Positions 15,367 to 23,571 of a stretch of DNA of 64,000 nucleotides are shown piece by piece. Position numbers and translations under genes: made by a program. This DNA is from Alkanophaga liquidiphilum (GTDB lineage: Archaea > Halobacteriota > Syntropharchaeia > Alkanophagales > B39-G2), in the NCBI GenBank assembly GCA_029259535.1, contig JAPHEF010000003.1, forward strand, positions 1 to 64,000, written 5' to 3'. The stretch's first letter is position 1, and every line of letters starts with the position of its first letter. The notes beneath the pieces are model-generated. The model searched no databases. It was given only the letters and a program-made list of their open reading frames with translations, and had not been told where the DNA came from.

Positions 15367-15630
15367 ATGAAGAAGGAAGAGCTCATCCACCTCCACCTAC
15401 TGCTTGCGCAGATAAAAAAGTATTTTGAGGAGAACGGGCTTGACAACGGCTTCACACAATACAAAGAACTTGGCATCTCGCCCTTCCACATACACCGGAG
15501 CAAATCCGACCACAAACGGGCGATTTTCACTCTCGGAAACGAGCTCGCCTCGATGATTGCGAAGGACGAATTCTCAGAGAGTTATAGAACCGCCGAGCGG
15601 ATGAAGGAATTTGCAAGACGCACTGCCTAA
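15367..15630 (+). CDS. UPF0058 family protein
   Basis: The 87-residue sequence matches archaeal UPF0058: MKKEELIHLHLLLAQIKKYF at the start, then ISPFHIHRSKSDHKRAIF and TLGNELASMI. The conserved His residues suggest metal binding. No function is established for this small, all-helical family. It stands between asd and hemD. Confidence 0.85.
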   Translation: MKKEELIHLHLLLAQIKKYFEENGLDNGFTQYKELGISPFHIHRSKSDHKRAIFTLGNELASMIAKDEFSESYRTAERMKEFARRTA

Positions 15631-15663
15631 TTATTTTCTATTTTTTTCTTCACTTTGTATTGG

Positions 15664-16467
15664 ATGAGAGTTGGTGTAACGAGACCCGCGAAATACGAGC
15701 GGGAGTCCGTTGAAATTGCTAGGGCCTATGGATTTGATGTGTTCTTTGCTCCATTGATTTCAGTAAGAAGGGTAGGAGAGCCCAAGTTTGAGGAGTTCCT
15801 GCAGGGTGTCCTGCAGAAGGATGTTGATTTTGTGGTTTTTATGAGCGTGAGCAGCGTGGAGTGTGCGTTTGCCCATGTTTATGACATCGAGCCGAGGGGG
15901 CAGCTTGCTAAGGACTTCATACGGGCGTTGAACAAGACGACGGTAGCAGCGGTAGGTCCTGCGACGCTGCGCAAGCTCGAAAGTTGCGGAGTTTTGACAC
16001 GGATTCTCCCAAAAGAGTATAGTTCAAGAGGGCTTGCTGGAGCTTTAAGACCACTGGTAAGGGGGAGGAAGGTTTGGATAATACGGAGTAAGCAGGGGGA
16101 TGACAGGCTGAAAACAAGCTTGGAAGATGCAGGTGCGACGGTCAAGGAAGCCAAAATTTACGAAATAACGCTGCCTGCGGGTGAGGAGCGGGAGCATGTG
16201 GTGGAGCTTATAATGTTGTTGCTTGCCGGCGGGATAGAGGTGATGACGTTCACAAGCGGTATGTGCGTCGAGAACTTTCTCAAAATCGCTGAGGAGCTGG
16301 AGGTGCGAGAGAGGGTGGTGCGGAGGATGCGCAGCATCACGGTGGCGGCGCTCGGCGAGCCCACGAGACGGAAGCTCGAAGCTCACGGGATAAAGGTGGA
16401 TGTGGTTCCAAAAGAGTTCACATTTGAAGAAATGATAAAAGGGATTAAAATGAGGGTGCAGGGTTAA
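15664..16467 (+). CDS. hemD: Uroporphyrinogen-III synthase
   Basis: HemD cyclises hydroxymethylbilane to uroporphyrinogen III, the precursor of siroheme, B12 and coenzyme F430. The two-lobed family pattern is visible: VTRPAKYERESVEIARAYG at the start, DFVVFMSVSSVECAF, TVAAVGPATLRKLESCG at the centre, then WIIRSKQGDDRLKTSLEDAG, VMTFTSGMCVENFL and a second AALGEPTRRKLEAHG. The ATG at 15664 aligns with family N-termini. A TTG at 15655 is also in frame. Confidence 0.85.
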   Translation: MRVGVTRPAKYERESVEIARAYGFDVFFAPLISVRRVGEPKFEEFLQGVLQKDVDFVVFMSVSSVECAFAHVYDIEPRGQLAKDFIRALNKTTVAAVGPATLRKLESCGVLTRILPKEYSSRGLAGALRPLVRGRKVWIIRSKQGDDRLKTSLEDAGATVKEAKIYEITLPAGEEREHVVELIMLLLAGGIEVMTFTSGMCVENFLKIAEELEVRERVVRRMRSITVAALGEPTRRKLEAHGIKVDVVPKEFTFEEMIKGIKMRVQG

Positions 16468-16524
16468 TTCGTAAAAACACTACCACTATTATCATTCGCT
16501 GCCGGGCGCTTAAAGAATGATAAA

Positions 16525-16537
16525 TCATATATAAAAC
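16525..16537 (+). promoter_or_regulatory. TATA box upstream of the HD-like gene
   Basis: TCATATATAAAAC lies about 45 bases before the ATG at 16576, a good archaeal TATA match. Confidence 0.5.
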
Positions 16538-16575
16538 GAGGGGCAAGGGGTAGAAGGAGAGCGGAGGGATTAGAA

Positions 16576-17121
16576 ATGGGCATAGAGGAAACGTTAGGTT
16601 ACATAAATAGTGGGCTTAAGGAGAGCATGCCGCCTGAGAAAGCTGATTCGATAACGGATGCGATACACGAGCTTTTCGAGAGGACGAGAGCGAGAGGCAC
16701 GCCGATTGTGGACTTTCTTGAAGCCTTGCGCACGGAGACGGACTGGTTGAAGGCGCCATCGCCGAAGGAAGGCATGCCGCTGATAGAATATTCTGTGAAG
16801 GTTGCGAAGGAGCTTTTGGAGATAAAAGCTAGTGCGGGGGCAGATGTCGAGGACGAGAGCTGCGTGGTCGTTGGTTTGTTCCATGAGATAGGGCTCGTGA
16901 GAGAGGATTCTGAAGGGTTTGAGGAGATAAAAGGGGAGGACCCCGAAGTAAGGTCGATGCGGCTTGCATCCCGCAGTCTGCGCATCATCGCAAGGTATAT
17001 CCCGCTGACGCCAGAGGAGGCGCAGGCAATCATGTATCACGACGTCCAGAACATTCCTGTGAAGCGATTGAAGCTCACAGATCTGCTACAAAAAGCTGTG
17101 GAAAGAGTAATGAGCAGTTAA
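16576..17121 (+). CDS. Divergent HD-domain-like protein
   Basis: The 181-residue helical protein has two pieces reminiscent of HD-superfamily hydrolases: VVVGLFHEIGLV (His-Glu where His-Asp is usual) and a later EAQAIMYHD. The other metal-binding His positions are not evident. HD proteins hydrolyse phosphate esters of nucleotides, but with this change activity is doubtful. Its last codons overlap by four bases with the end of the convergent rps6e gene. It has its own promoter-like element. Confidence 0.5.
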   Translation: MGIEETLGYINSGLKESMPPEKADSITDAIHELFERTRARGTPIVDFLEALRTETDWLKAPSPKEGMPLIEYSVKVAKELLEIKASAGADVEDESCVVVGLFHEIGLVREDSEGFEEIKGEDPEVRSMRLASRSLRIIARYIPLTPEEAQAIMYHDVQNIPVKRLKLTDLLQKAVERVMSS

Positions 17122-17507
17122 GAGGGGGGCCCGCCGAGCAACTCCTCCACGGGCTTCTGCCCATATTCCTCTATTTTTACATTTATTTGGAAAATTTCTG
17201 TTGAGATTTCTTTTCCCCTGACGGATTTTCTGCGTCTTATGCCTTTTTCTTTAGGTCTGTAACCCGGCCCGGTCGTCAGCAGAATCCGACGGCGTGCCGC
17301 CCCCGGCAAGTCAGGTCGCATCGGAAAACCATCCTTGTCGGAGCCGCCTGTAATCCTGAGCCTGTAGCCCGGCAGCCCCACGACACCACCGTCTATCACG
17401 TCGCCGATCTTCTTGCCTATGAGTTCCAAGCCCCGGTCGCCCTTGACTTCAACCTTGTATGCCCTCCCCTTCTGCGGGTCTGAAACAACTACCTGAAAGT
17501 CTGGCAT
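17118..17507 (-). CDS. rps6e: Ribosomal protein S6e
   Basis: This small-subunit ribosomal protein is found in archaea and eukaryotes. The family motifs are MPDFQVVVSDPQKGRAYKVEV, LIGKKIGDVIDG, the very conserved RITGGSDKDGFPMRPDLPG and RRRILLTTGPGYRPKEKG. The C-terminal acidic extension is short, as in archaea. It overlaps the tail of the preceding convergent gene by four bases. Confidence 0.95.
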   Translation of the reverse strand: MPDFQVVVSDPQKGRAYKVEVKGDRGLELIGKKIGDVIDGGVVGLPGYRLRITGGSDKDGFPMRPDLPGAARRRILLTTGPGYRPKEKGIRRRKSVRGKEISTEIFQINVKIEEYGQKPVEELLGGPPS

Positions 17508-18014
17508 TTCGCACCCCTCAAAGCGAGTTTGCGCCCACTACCTTAAAAAATTTGCAGTTGAAAAATCGGACAAGAATTTCTGACACGGCGTCGTGGACAC
17601 GGGCATGTTGGACCACCGCTTCTAAGGGTTTGAATAAGCGAGGGGGTTCGAGCCCGCCGCACGACGTCCAGCCTGGCGGCTGCGAACACAGCAACAAAAC
17701 AACAACGCAAGCAAGCGGTCCTTGCAAATTTAAAATTTAAATGGGAGTGGCCAAATATCAAAAGCCGTCCAGCGGCATTGCACTAACGTGTGATTAATCT
17801 GAACCAAAAGAGAAATTGAAAGATGGATTCATGGGAATTAGGATTGCCCACTTGAACCTGAATATCGCAATCCCGGTAAGCTCTTAACAACTATTTTGCG
17901 TCAAATTCAGCTGCTCCTAAAATATCCTTAACTTTTCATTCATGGTTCCTACCAAGAGACTCTCCAAAGAGTGAGAGTGGTTTGTGGACGTATCTTTTGA
18001 TTTGTCCGAATCTC
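17508..18014. other. Gene-poor 507-bp region with a tRNA-like sequence
   Basis: No protein-coding gene is supported here. Positions 17590-17666 have the length and parts of a tRNA: 17590-17595 pair with 17660-17665 as an acceptor-like stem with a mismatch at the seventh pair. A TTCGAGC loop sits between a GGGGG/CCGCC T-stem with one mismatch, and CGCTT/AAGCG can form an arm with an oversized 14-base loop. The base at tRNA position 8 is not T and no normal D-arm forms. I read it as a degenerate tRNA or tRNA-like element, not a functional tRNA. The remainder (17742-18014) shows nothing I can name. Confidence 0.3.
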
Positions 18015-18452
18015 TTATTCGAATGTTATCGTCCCGTAGCAGACATTCTTCTCCGGGTCAATCCTTTTTGTTTCCATTTTTACACGCTTCCCAGTTATCC
18101 CCATAAGCGCCGACTCAATCCATCCACCCATCACCCTGCAAAGGGGTCCCGGCACTCGCCCCCTCATCATCGTCCTTACCATACACCGAGGATAGGAAAC
18201 CTCAAACTCTGTTGAGCCATTTCTTTCAGTCTTCCTCTTTACCTGTATGTAAATATAAGGTCGCACATAGTCTGCGAATGTTCTCAGAGCATCTTCAGGA
18301 GCGGTCACAGGAAGGAGCTTCGCAGAAAGCCTCGCTCCTACTTCCTCTCCCACTTTGTATGCGAGCGCACTCGCCTCTCTCGTCCCGTATCTCTTTGTAA
18401 TCTCGTCGACGAAAGTGGTGAGAACCCTCCCCCATCCATAAATTTCGATCAC
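18015..18452 (-). CDS. V4R-like small-molecule-binding domain protein
   Basis: The 145-residue protein has the layout of archaeal V4R/hydrocarbon-binding-type single-domain proteins: an N-terminal helical half (VLTTFVDEITKRYGTREASALAYKVG) and a C-terminal part with GPLCRVMGGWIESALMGITG followed by strand-forming VKMETKRIDPEKNVCYGTITFE. The two Cys residues near the end sit where V4R proteins often have metal- or ligand-binding Cys. In methanogen relatives such proteins bind small hydrophobic or tetrapyrrole ligands. The ligand here is unknown. A TnpB element lies about 30 bp upstream of its start. Confidence 0.5.
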   Translation of the reverse strand: MIEIYGWGRVLTTFVDEITKRYGTREASALAYKVGEEVGARLSAKLLPVTAPEDALRTFADYVRPYIYIQVKRKTERNGSTEFEVSYPRCMVRTMMRGRVPGPLCRVMGGWIESALMGITGKRVKMETKRIDPEKNVCYGTITFE

Positions 18453-18479
18453 GTTCTCACACTCCCACCGCCAAGGAAG

Positions 18480-18499
18480 CCCCCTGATTTATCAGGGGG
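18480..18499 (+). repeat. Left-end hairpin of the TnpB element
   Basis: CCCCCTGAT pairs perfectly with ATCAGGGGG across a TT loop. This subterminal hairpin is the kind recognised by HUH transposases of the IS200/IS605 family. Confidence 0.75.
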
Positions 18500-18556
18500 A
18501 GGAATTGGCGAAGATTATTTATATCTTTGACCCGTACCTTAATACGGGTGCTGAGA

Positions 18557-19837
18557 GTGGAAAGGGTAGTTGTCAAGGCTCTAAAGCTCAACTTGCTTAC
18601 TCTATCGAGGAAGAAAGAACGTTTGCTTTCTGAGCTATTCAGTTCTGTCCTTGGCTGTTGCAATGATGTTCTATCCATTGCCAAATCCTCCAATCCGAAA
18701 AACTTTGCCATCTTACATACCACCTCCTATCCCGCTATCAGACAAAAATACGACTTGCATTCCCAAATCCTCGTTGATTGTATCCATCAGGTCTGGGAGA
18801 ATTTGAAGACAAATCCGGATAGGTTTGAACAAGTCCCAGTCAGATTTAACATCCCCCGTTCTGGCAAGTTCAGTAAGACTAAACGTGGAAATCCCGTTGT
18901 TGTTATTGCTCTCAATGGCAATGGCAGAATTGCCTTGCCAATCAAGCAGGATGGAGCTTACAAGAGATTTATCGAACACATCAACAATGGTTGGATTTGC
19001 ACACAATTCAGACTGCACAAACAGAATGGTCATTACATTGTCATCACTAACCTTAGAAAGAAATTCAAGGTTAAGCAAAGCTATCAAGCTGTTGTAGGGG
19101 TTGATGTTAATAGTGGTTGTTTTGCTATTACGGTTTTGGGAGGTGATAGAAAAGTTCTGAAACAGCTCTATTTGGGACAGGATATATGGCACAGGCAGTG
19201 GAAGTTCATGAAGCGAAGAAGTAAGCTCAGGAGTTACGCAGACAAGGGAAGCGGTAGAGCACGGCGTGCTCTCCGCAAGATGAGGCATGATGAAAGAGAC
19301 TTCGTTACAACAAGAATCTGGCAAGTTAGCCATGAAATTGTTGAAATTGCAATAAAATACAATGCTGTAATTGCTATTGAGAGGCTTAAGCACATGAGGA
19401 AACATAATGGCAAGGGAAGAAAGCCTAAGAGAGCCAACAGGAAAGTCCATCGTATTCCCTTCCACAAGTTCAAGCAAGCTATTCAATCCGTGGCATGGCA
19501 ACACGGTGTTGATGTCGTTGAAGTTCCCGGAGCAAGAACATCTCAGAAATGCCCAAGATGTGGCTACACTTCGAAGAGAAACTGGGTTTTCTTCAACGGT
19601 AAGAGAAAGCTGTTCAAATGCAAATGTGGCTACGAAGCCAATGTGGATAGAACTGCCTCTCGTAACATAGCAACTCTGGCTCTGGAGCGGGGCTTGGTCT
19701 CTGAGACCACTCTCAGCACCCAGCCCCAGATTTCCAGAGTTGGGGGCGATGTCAGCCGCCCCGTCAGGCTCGATGAGGGTTGTTGGCAACATCATCCCTC
19801 CGAGAGCAAGCTCCCGTCTTTAGACGGGAGAAGCTGA
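18557..19837 (+). CDS. tnpB: TnpB RNA-guided nuclease, intact
   Basis: This is a full-length TnpB (about 426 aa). Numbered from the upstream TTG at 18527, the RuvC-like triad is complete: Asp193 in VVGVDVNSG, Glu285 in VIAIERLKH and Asp374 in ANVDRTASRN, with the zinc finger CPRC (342-345) and CKC (365-367) between the last two. The N-terminal RVVVKALKLNLLTLSRKK matches usual TnpB starts, so I prefer the GTG at 18557. TnpB cleaves DNA guided by an RNA transcribed from the element's right end. The frame reads through into that end and stops inside or just past the right hairpin. Confidence 0.9.
   Translation: MERVVVKALKLNLLTLSRKKERLLSELFSSVLGCCNDVLSIAKSSNPKNFAILHTTSYPAIRQKYDLHSQILVDCIHQVWENLKTNPDRFEQVPVRFNIPRSGKFSKTKRGNPVVVIALNGNGRIALPIKQDGAYKRFIEHINNGWICTQFRLHKQNGHYIVITNLRKKFKVKQSYQAVVGVDVNSGCFAITVLGGDRKVLKQLYLGQDIWHRQWKFMKRRSKLRSYADKGSGRARRALRKMRHDERDFVTTRIWQVSHEIVEIAIKYNAVIAIERLKHMRKHNGKGRKPKRANRKVHRIPFHKFKQAIQSVAWQHGVDVVEVPGARTSQKCPRCGYTSKRNWVFFNGKRKLFKCKCGYEANVDRTASRNIATLALERGLVSETTLSTQPQISRVGGDVSRPVRLDEGCWQHHPSESKLPSLDGRS
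19690..19835 (+). ncRNA. Candidate omegaRNA (TnpB guide scaffold) region
   Basis: By analogy with characterised IS200/IS605 elements, the last roughly 150 bases of the element, overlapping the 3' end of tnpB, should encode the guide RNA scaffold. The guide would then begin just outside the right boundary, near 19835. The GC-rich segment with GGGGGCGATGTCAGCCGCCCC can form a stem. The exact ends are inferred from position, not seen. Confidence 0.4.
19811..19830 (+). repeat. Right-end hairpin of the TnpB element
   Basis: CTCCCGTCT pairs perfectly with AGACGGGAG across a TT loop, mirroring the size and loop of the left-end hairpin. Confidence 0.75.
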
Positions 19838-19884
19838 CCTCTACTCCGCACGCCAACTTAATCTTTTGTAGCGGAAAAATATGC

Positions 19885-20382
19885 ATGATGTCATTTAGAG
19901 CGGGCGTGCAGCCGTCCTTTCTAACAAAAACGTTGGTGGAGGCGGGCTTGCCAGAGCAGGCTAAGGTTTTAGAGGTGGGCTGTGGCACGAACGTGCAGAC
20001 GGCGTTCGAGCTTTTGGAATTCAACGGCAGCGTGCTCGTGCTCGACGTAAGCGAGACTCAGATGCAGGAATACAAAAAGAAGCTGGGTGAGAGCGCCGCC
20101 GTTCACATTCTCGTGGCGGACGCTCAGGCACTGCCTTTTAGGGATAGCTCGTTAGACTGCGTTGTTTTTTATTATGCTTTCGACTGGATTCCCATATTCG
20201 GCGGCAGGAACGAGGCAGTGGCAGCGGAGGTTTTCAGGGTTCTAAAGCCAAGCGGCGTGCTCGTGTCGTTCGAATACTGGGAGCGGGGCGCCGAGAGCCG
20301 GGCGACGCTCTTAAAGATGGCGGGCTTTTCCGCAAAAATAATAATTGAGGAGGACGAGTTAGTAGTAATAGGGAGGAAATGA
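19885..20382 (+). CDS. Class I SAM-dependent methyltransferase
   Basis: The Rossmann methyltransferase motifs are VLEVGCGTNVQTAFEL (motif I), VLVLDVSE (the acidic residue after strand 2), LVADAQALPFRDSSLDCVVF (motif II and post II) and RVLKPSGVLVSFEYWE (motif III). The substrate is unknown. The open frame extends upstream to 19780, but those codons come from the end of the neighbouring TnpB element, so I chose the ATG at 19885. Its last codon overlaps the next gene's start (ATGA), so the two are translationally coupled. Confidence 0.75.
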   Translation: MMSFRAGVQPSFLTKTLVEAGLPEQAKVLEVGCGTNVQTAFELLEFNGSVLVLDVSETQMQEYKKKLGESAAVHILVADAQALPFRDSSLDCVVFYYAFDWIPIFGGRNEAVAAEVFRVLKPSGVLVSFEYWERGAESRATLLKMAGFSAKIIIEEDELVVIGRK

Positions 20383-20693
20383 CGACCGTCCGTGTTTTCG
20401 GGGGTGCGTGCAGATTTAACACTGTGATTGAGGCTCGGCGGAATGGGCTTTCGGTGGAAATAGGCGTAAAGTCGGAATGTAGCGCCGTTAACAAGCTCGC
20501 AAAAGAGATAACCGCCGTAAAATATGAGGATATTTTCCTGAAAACTCATAACGTCTTCGAGAACATCATCTATGCGTGCGCCGGCAAGCACTTGAAGCAT
20601 GCAGACTGCCCGGTCCCGTGCGGCATCATGAAGGCGATACTCGTGGAACTCGGCATTCAGAGAAAGGAGGCACCAAGATTTGAGTTTGAGTGA
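20379..20693 (+). CDS. Small Cys-containing conserved archaeal protein
   Basis: The 104-residue protein opens with a strand (VRVFGGACRFNTVIEARR) and contains conserved-looking Cys residues in GACRF, KSECSAV, IIYACAG and ADCPVPCGIMKA. It resembles the small DUF6951-type family of anaerobic archaea and bacteria, but I am not certain. The Cys pattern could bind a metal or cluster. It overlaps the preceding methyltransferase by four bases, suggesting they work together. Confidence 0.5.
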   Translation: MTTVRVFGGACRFNTVIEARRNGLSVEIGVKSECSAVNKLAKEITAVKYEDIFLKTHNVFENIIYACAGKHLKHADCPVPCGIMKAILVELGIQRKEAPRFEFE

Positions 20694-20782
20694 CGTCGTG
20701 GCGGCTTCCGACAGCGCTTTGCGTCAATACTAACTGCTCGCCACAAGTGGCACGCCGCACACGTCTGCGAACGCCGCTCAGC

Positions 20783-21952
20783 CTACGGCAAGGAGCGGCT
20801 GAGGATGTGGACAACAGCAGTCCCGCCGGTGCCGCCGACGTTGTGCGTAAGCCCGATTTCGGCGTTCGTTTGCCTGCCTTTTGCGTCGCCTCGCAGTTGC
20901 AGCGTGATTTCGACGGCTTGCCTTATTCCTGTGGCACCGAGGGGGTGTCCGCAAGCTTTCAGCCCGCCCGAGGGATTCACTGGGATGTGCCCACCGATTT
21001 CCGTGGCGCCGTCCTCAACGGCACGTCCGCCCTCGCCTTTTTCGAAAAAGCCTAAGTCCTCAATTGCCATTATCTCAGCGATGGTGTAAGAGTCGTGCAC
21101 TTCCGCCACGCCAATGTCTGTAGGCGAGATTCTGGCGATTTTGTAAGCTGTCCTCGCCGCTACCGCCGTCGCCTTCACAGTCGTCAGGTCCTCTCTGTCG
21201 TGCAGAGCGAGGAAGTCGCACGCCTGCGTCGATGCACGGATGTAAATTGGCGTGTCGGTGTATTTGCGAGCGTCTTCCGCAGCGCATAAAACGACGGCGG
21301 CAGCACCATCCGCCACGGGCGAGCAGTCGAGCACCCGCAACGGGTCGGCGACAATTGGCGAGCGCAGGACGGCATCGACGCTTATCTTGCTTCTGAACTG
21401 CGCAATCTCATTGTTGCTTGCGTTTTTGTGATTTTTGACGGCGACGAGCGCTAGTTGCTCCCTCGTGGTCCCGTATTTCTGCATGTGCGCCCGTGCCATC
21501 ATTGCGAAGAGCGCCGGCAGCGTCGCTCCTTGCATCGCCTCCCACTCCCGGTCGGTCGAAGCCGCAAGCAACTCGTCTATCGCATTCGGGTCGGCGTCCG
21601 TCATTTTTTCGACGCCCGCAGCTACGACCACATCATACCAGCCAGAAGCGACGGCGAGCGTCGCAACGTGTAATGCCAAACCGCCGGAGGCGCACGCCGC
21701 TTCGACCCTGCAAGCTGGGATATGCAGCGACGCCAACCCGACGTGGTCTGCAATCAGTGTGCCGATGTGCTCCTGCTGTATGAAGCTCCCAGCGCTCATG
21801 TTGCCACCGAAGATTGCTTCTATCTCCTCACCGCTTATCCCAGCGTCCTCTATGGCTCTCACACCCGCCTCCACTGCCAGCTCCCGGAAAGAACGCTCCC
21901 AAAGCTCCCCAAACTTCGTGCAACCTACCCCAATTATTGCCACTTTTCTCAT
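20783..21952 (-). CDS. Acetyl-CoA C-acetyltransferase (archaeal thiolase)
   Basis: Thiolase joins two acetyl-CoA into acetoacetyl-CoA, the first step toward mevalonate, or works in the reverse direction in acyl-CoA degradation. The active site is present: nucleophilic Cys in VEAACASGG, His in VAEVHDSYTIAE, and the CGHPLGATG and HNVGGTGG loops. In many archaea this gene sits with HMG-CoA synthase and a DUF35 OB-fold partner, but neither is next to it here. I chose the ATG at 21952, preceded by GGGGGAA. Confidence 0.85.
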   Translation of the reverse strand: MRKVAIIGVGCTKFGELWERSFRELAVEAGVRAIEDAGISGEEIEAIFGGNMSAGSFIQQEHIGTLIADHVGLASLHIPACRVEAACASGGLALHVATLAVASGWYDVVVAAGVEKMTDADPNAIDELLAASTDREWEAMQGATLPALFAMMARAHMQKYGTTREQLALVAVKNHKNASNNEIAQFRSKISVDAVLRSPIVADPLRVLDCSPVADGAAAVVLCAAEDARKYTDTPIYIRASTQACDFLALHDREDLTTVKATAVAARTAYKIARISPTDIGVAEVHDSYTIAEIMAIEDLGFFEKGEGGRAVEDGATEIGGHIPVNPSGGLKACGHPLGATGIRQAVEITLQLRGDAKGRQTNAEIGLTHNVGGTGGTAVVHILSRSLP

Positions 21953-21980
21953 AATTTCCCCCAAGTAATTTGAGCAAAAA

Positions 21981-23465
21981 TTAGCCCTTCATCACCCCAA
22001 TGGCTCTGAGCGCCGCTACTTTCTTCGCAATGCCCGCACGCTCGCAGCACTCCACAACAACCTCAGGGTTCTTGTAGGCGCCGGCGGCTTCTTCCGCAAG
22101 CTCGCTGAGCCTATCGCCTTTACGCCTCTTGGAGGGGCGGCAGCGCACCACGATGTTCCGCCGCTCAAGCTCCCGCTTCACCTGCTCGCCCTTATAAATC
22201 TTCGTCGCCCGCGTGCGGCTCATCTCCCGCCCAGAACCATGAGCGCACGTCCCGAAGGTCTCCCGCATTGCCGTCTCAGTTCCAACGAGGAGGAAGCTGC
22301 GTGTCCCCATCGAGCCCGGCAGGAGGACCGGCTGTCCCACGCCCCTGTAAACCTCAGGAAGTCGCTCGTCGCCGGCGATGAACGCCCTCGTCGCACCTTT
22401 CCTGTGGACACAAAGCTCCATATTCGCACCGTCAACCTCATGCACTTCTCGCTTTGCGATGTTGTGCGCCACGTCGTAAACGAGCTGGATTTCCATACTC
22501 TCCGCCGAGTTCTTTAGGACTCTCTCAAAAGTCTGCCGGACCCAGTGCGTCGCAAGCTGCCTGTTCGCCCAAGCGTAGTTAGCGCATGCACACATCGCTT
22601 CGAAGTAGTCCATGCCGACTTTTGAATTCAGGTAAGCGCACGCCAGCTCTCTTTCAAGTTCGAAGATGCGGTTCAGCGTCGCATCCTTCCGCATTTCCCG
22701 CTCGAAGACTCTTAGGTAATAGGAACAGACACCGTGCGAGAAGCCGCGCCCGCCGGTGTGTATGAGGACTGCAACCTGCCCGACATCGAAAATCCCAAAC
22801 TTCTTCGCAAGCTCCTCATCAAAAATCTCATCAACTACTTGGACTTCAAGGAAGTGATTGCCGGAGCCGAGTGTGCCCAACTGCGGGGCGCCCCGCTGTC
22901 TCGACTTCTCGTCTATTTTCTCAGGGTTTGCCTCCGCAAGCCGCCCTCCATCCTCTGTCCGCTTCAAATCATCCTCCCAACCGTAGCCGTGCTCTACACA
23001 CCACTCAGAACCCGCAACCAGAACCTCATCAAGCTCCTTATAGGAGAGGCGGAGCTTCCCTGAAAGCCCGAGCCCAGCCGGGATGCTCTCGAAAAGCCCG
23101 TCCATCAGCTCGTTGAGGTGCGGGCGCACGTCTTTCTCTAAAAGATTCGTCCTGATGAGGCGGACGCCGCAGTTGATATCGTACCCCACCCCCCCAGGGC
23201 TTATTACGCCGTTGTTAAAGTCTGTGGCAGCGACGCCGCCTATCGGGAAGCCATAGCCCTGATGCCCGTCAGGCATGACCATAGAATACTTCTGGATGCC
23301 CGGCAGCGATGTCACGTTAATCGCCTGCTGCAGTGTCATGTCTTGTTTCATCTTCTCCATGAGTTTGACGTCGGCGTAAACACGGGCGGGGACTCTCATG
23401 AAATCCTTATAATCTTGCGGAATCTCATAGACACAATCCCTTACTTTTCTTAGAGGAACTTCCAT
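21981..23465 (-). CDS. rtcB: RtcB 3'-phosphate RNA ligase
   Basis: RtcB joins 2',3'-cyclic-phosphate and 5'-OH ends using GTP and manganese. In archaea it seals spliced tRNA exons. The metal and guanylate sites are visible: MVMPDGHQGYGFPIGG, PGGVGYDINCGVR (Cys metal ligand), LGSGNHFLEV, IHTGGRGFSH, VYDVAHNIAKRE and the guanylylated His in CAHGSGREMSR (normally CHGAGR). Length is about 494 aa, normal. The ATG at 23465 follows GGAGAGGTGAG. It ends 17 bp before the thiolase gene region on the same strand. Confidence 0.95.
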   Translation of the reverse strand: MEVPLRKVRDCVYEIPQDYKDFMRVPARVYADVKLMEKMKQDMTLQQAINVTSLPGIQKYSMVMPDGHQGYGFPIGGVAATDFNNGVISPGGVGYDINCGVRLIRTNLLEKDVRPHLNELMDGLFESIPAGLGLSGKLRLSYKELDEVLVAGSEWCVEHGYGWEDDLKRTEDGGRLAEANPEKIDEKSRQRGAPQLGTLGSGNHFLEVQVVDEIFDEELAKKFGIFDVGQVAVLIHTGGRGFSHGVCSYYLRVFEREMRKDATLNRIFELERELACAYLNSKVGMDYFEAMCACANYAWANRQLATHWVRQTFERVLKNSAESMEIQLVYDVAHNIAKREVHEVDGANMELCVHRKGATRAFIAGDERLPEVYRGVGQPVLLPGSMGTRSFLLVGTETAMRETFGTCAHGSGREMSRTRATKIYKGEQVKRELERRNIVVRCRPSKRRKGDRLSELAEEAAGAYKNPEVVVECCERAGIAKKVAALRAIGVMKG

Positions 23466-23571
23466 TCTCTCACCTCTCCACACTTATCTTACTCAAAAAG
23501 GTATAAAAGCATAAGTTCCAAAAAAGGAACTAGGGAGGTTTAACTCGTTGCAGAAGGCAGAGGCGTAAATT

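Larger units (their letters stand above)
18480..19830 (+). mobile_element. TnpB-only IS200/IS605-type element with paired end hairpins
   Basis: The element runs from a 9-bp hairpin at 18480-18499 to a 9-bp hairpin at 19811-19830, both with two-base TT loops, around one intact tnpB. There is no tnpA, so mobility would depend on a transposase elsewhere. It separates the V4R-like gene from the methyltransferase gene. True cleavage sites would lie a few bases outside the hairpins. Confidence 0.8.

Noticed and set aside
17590..17666. Functional pyrrolysine or arginine tRNA
   Set aside because: Neither CTA nor TCT gives a seven-base loop on a paired anticodon stem, and the D-arm is absent.
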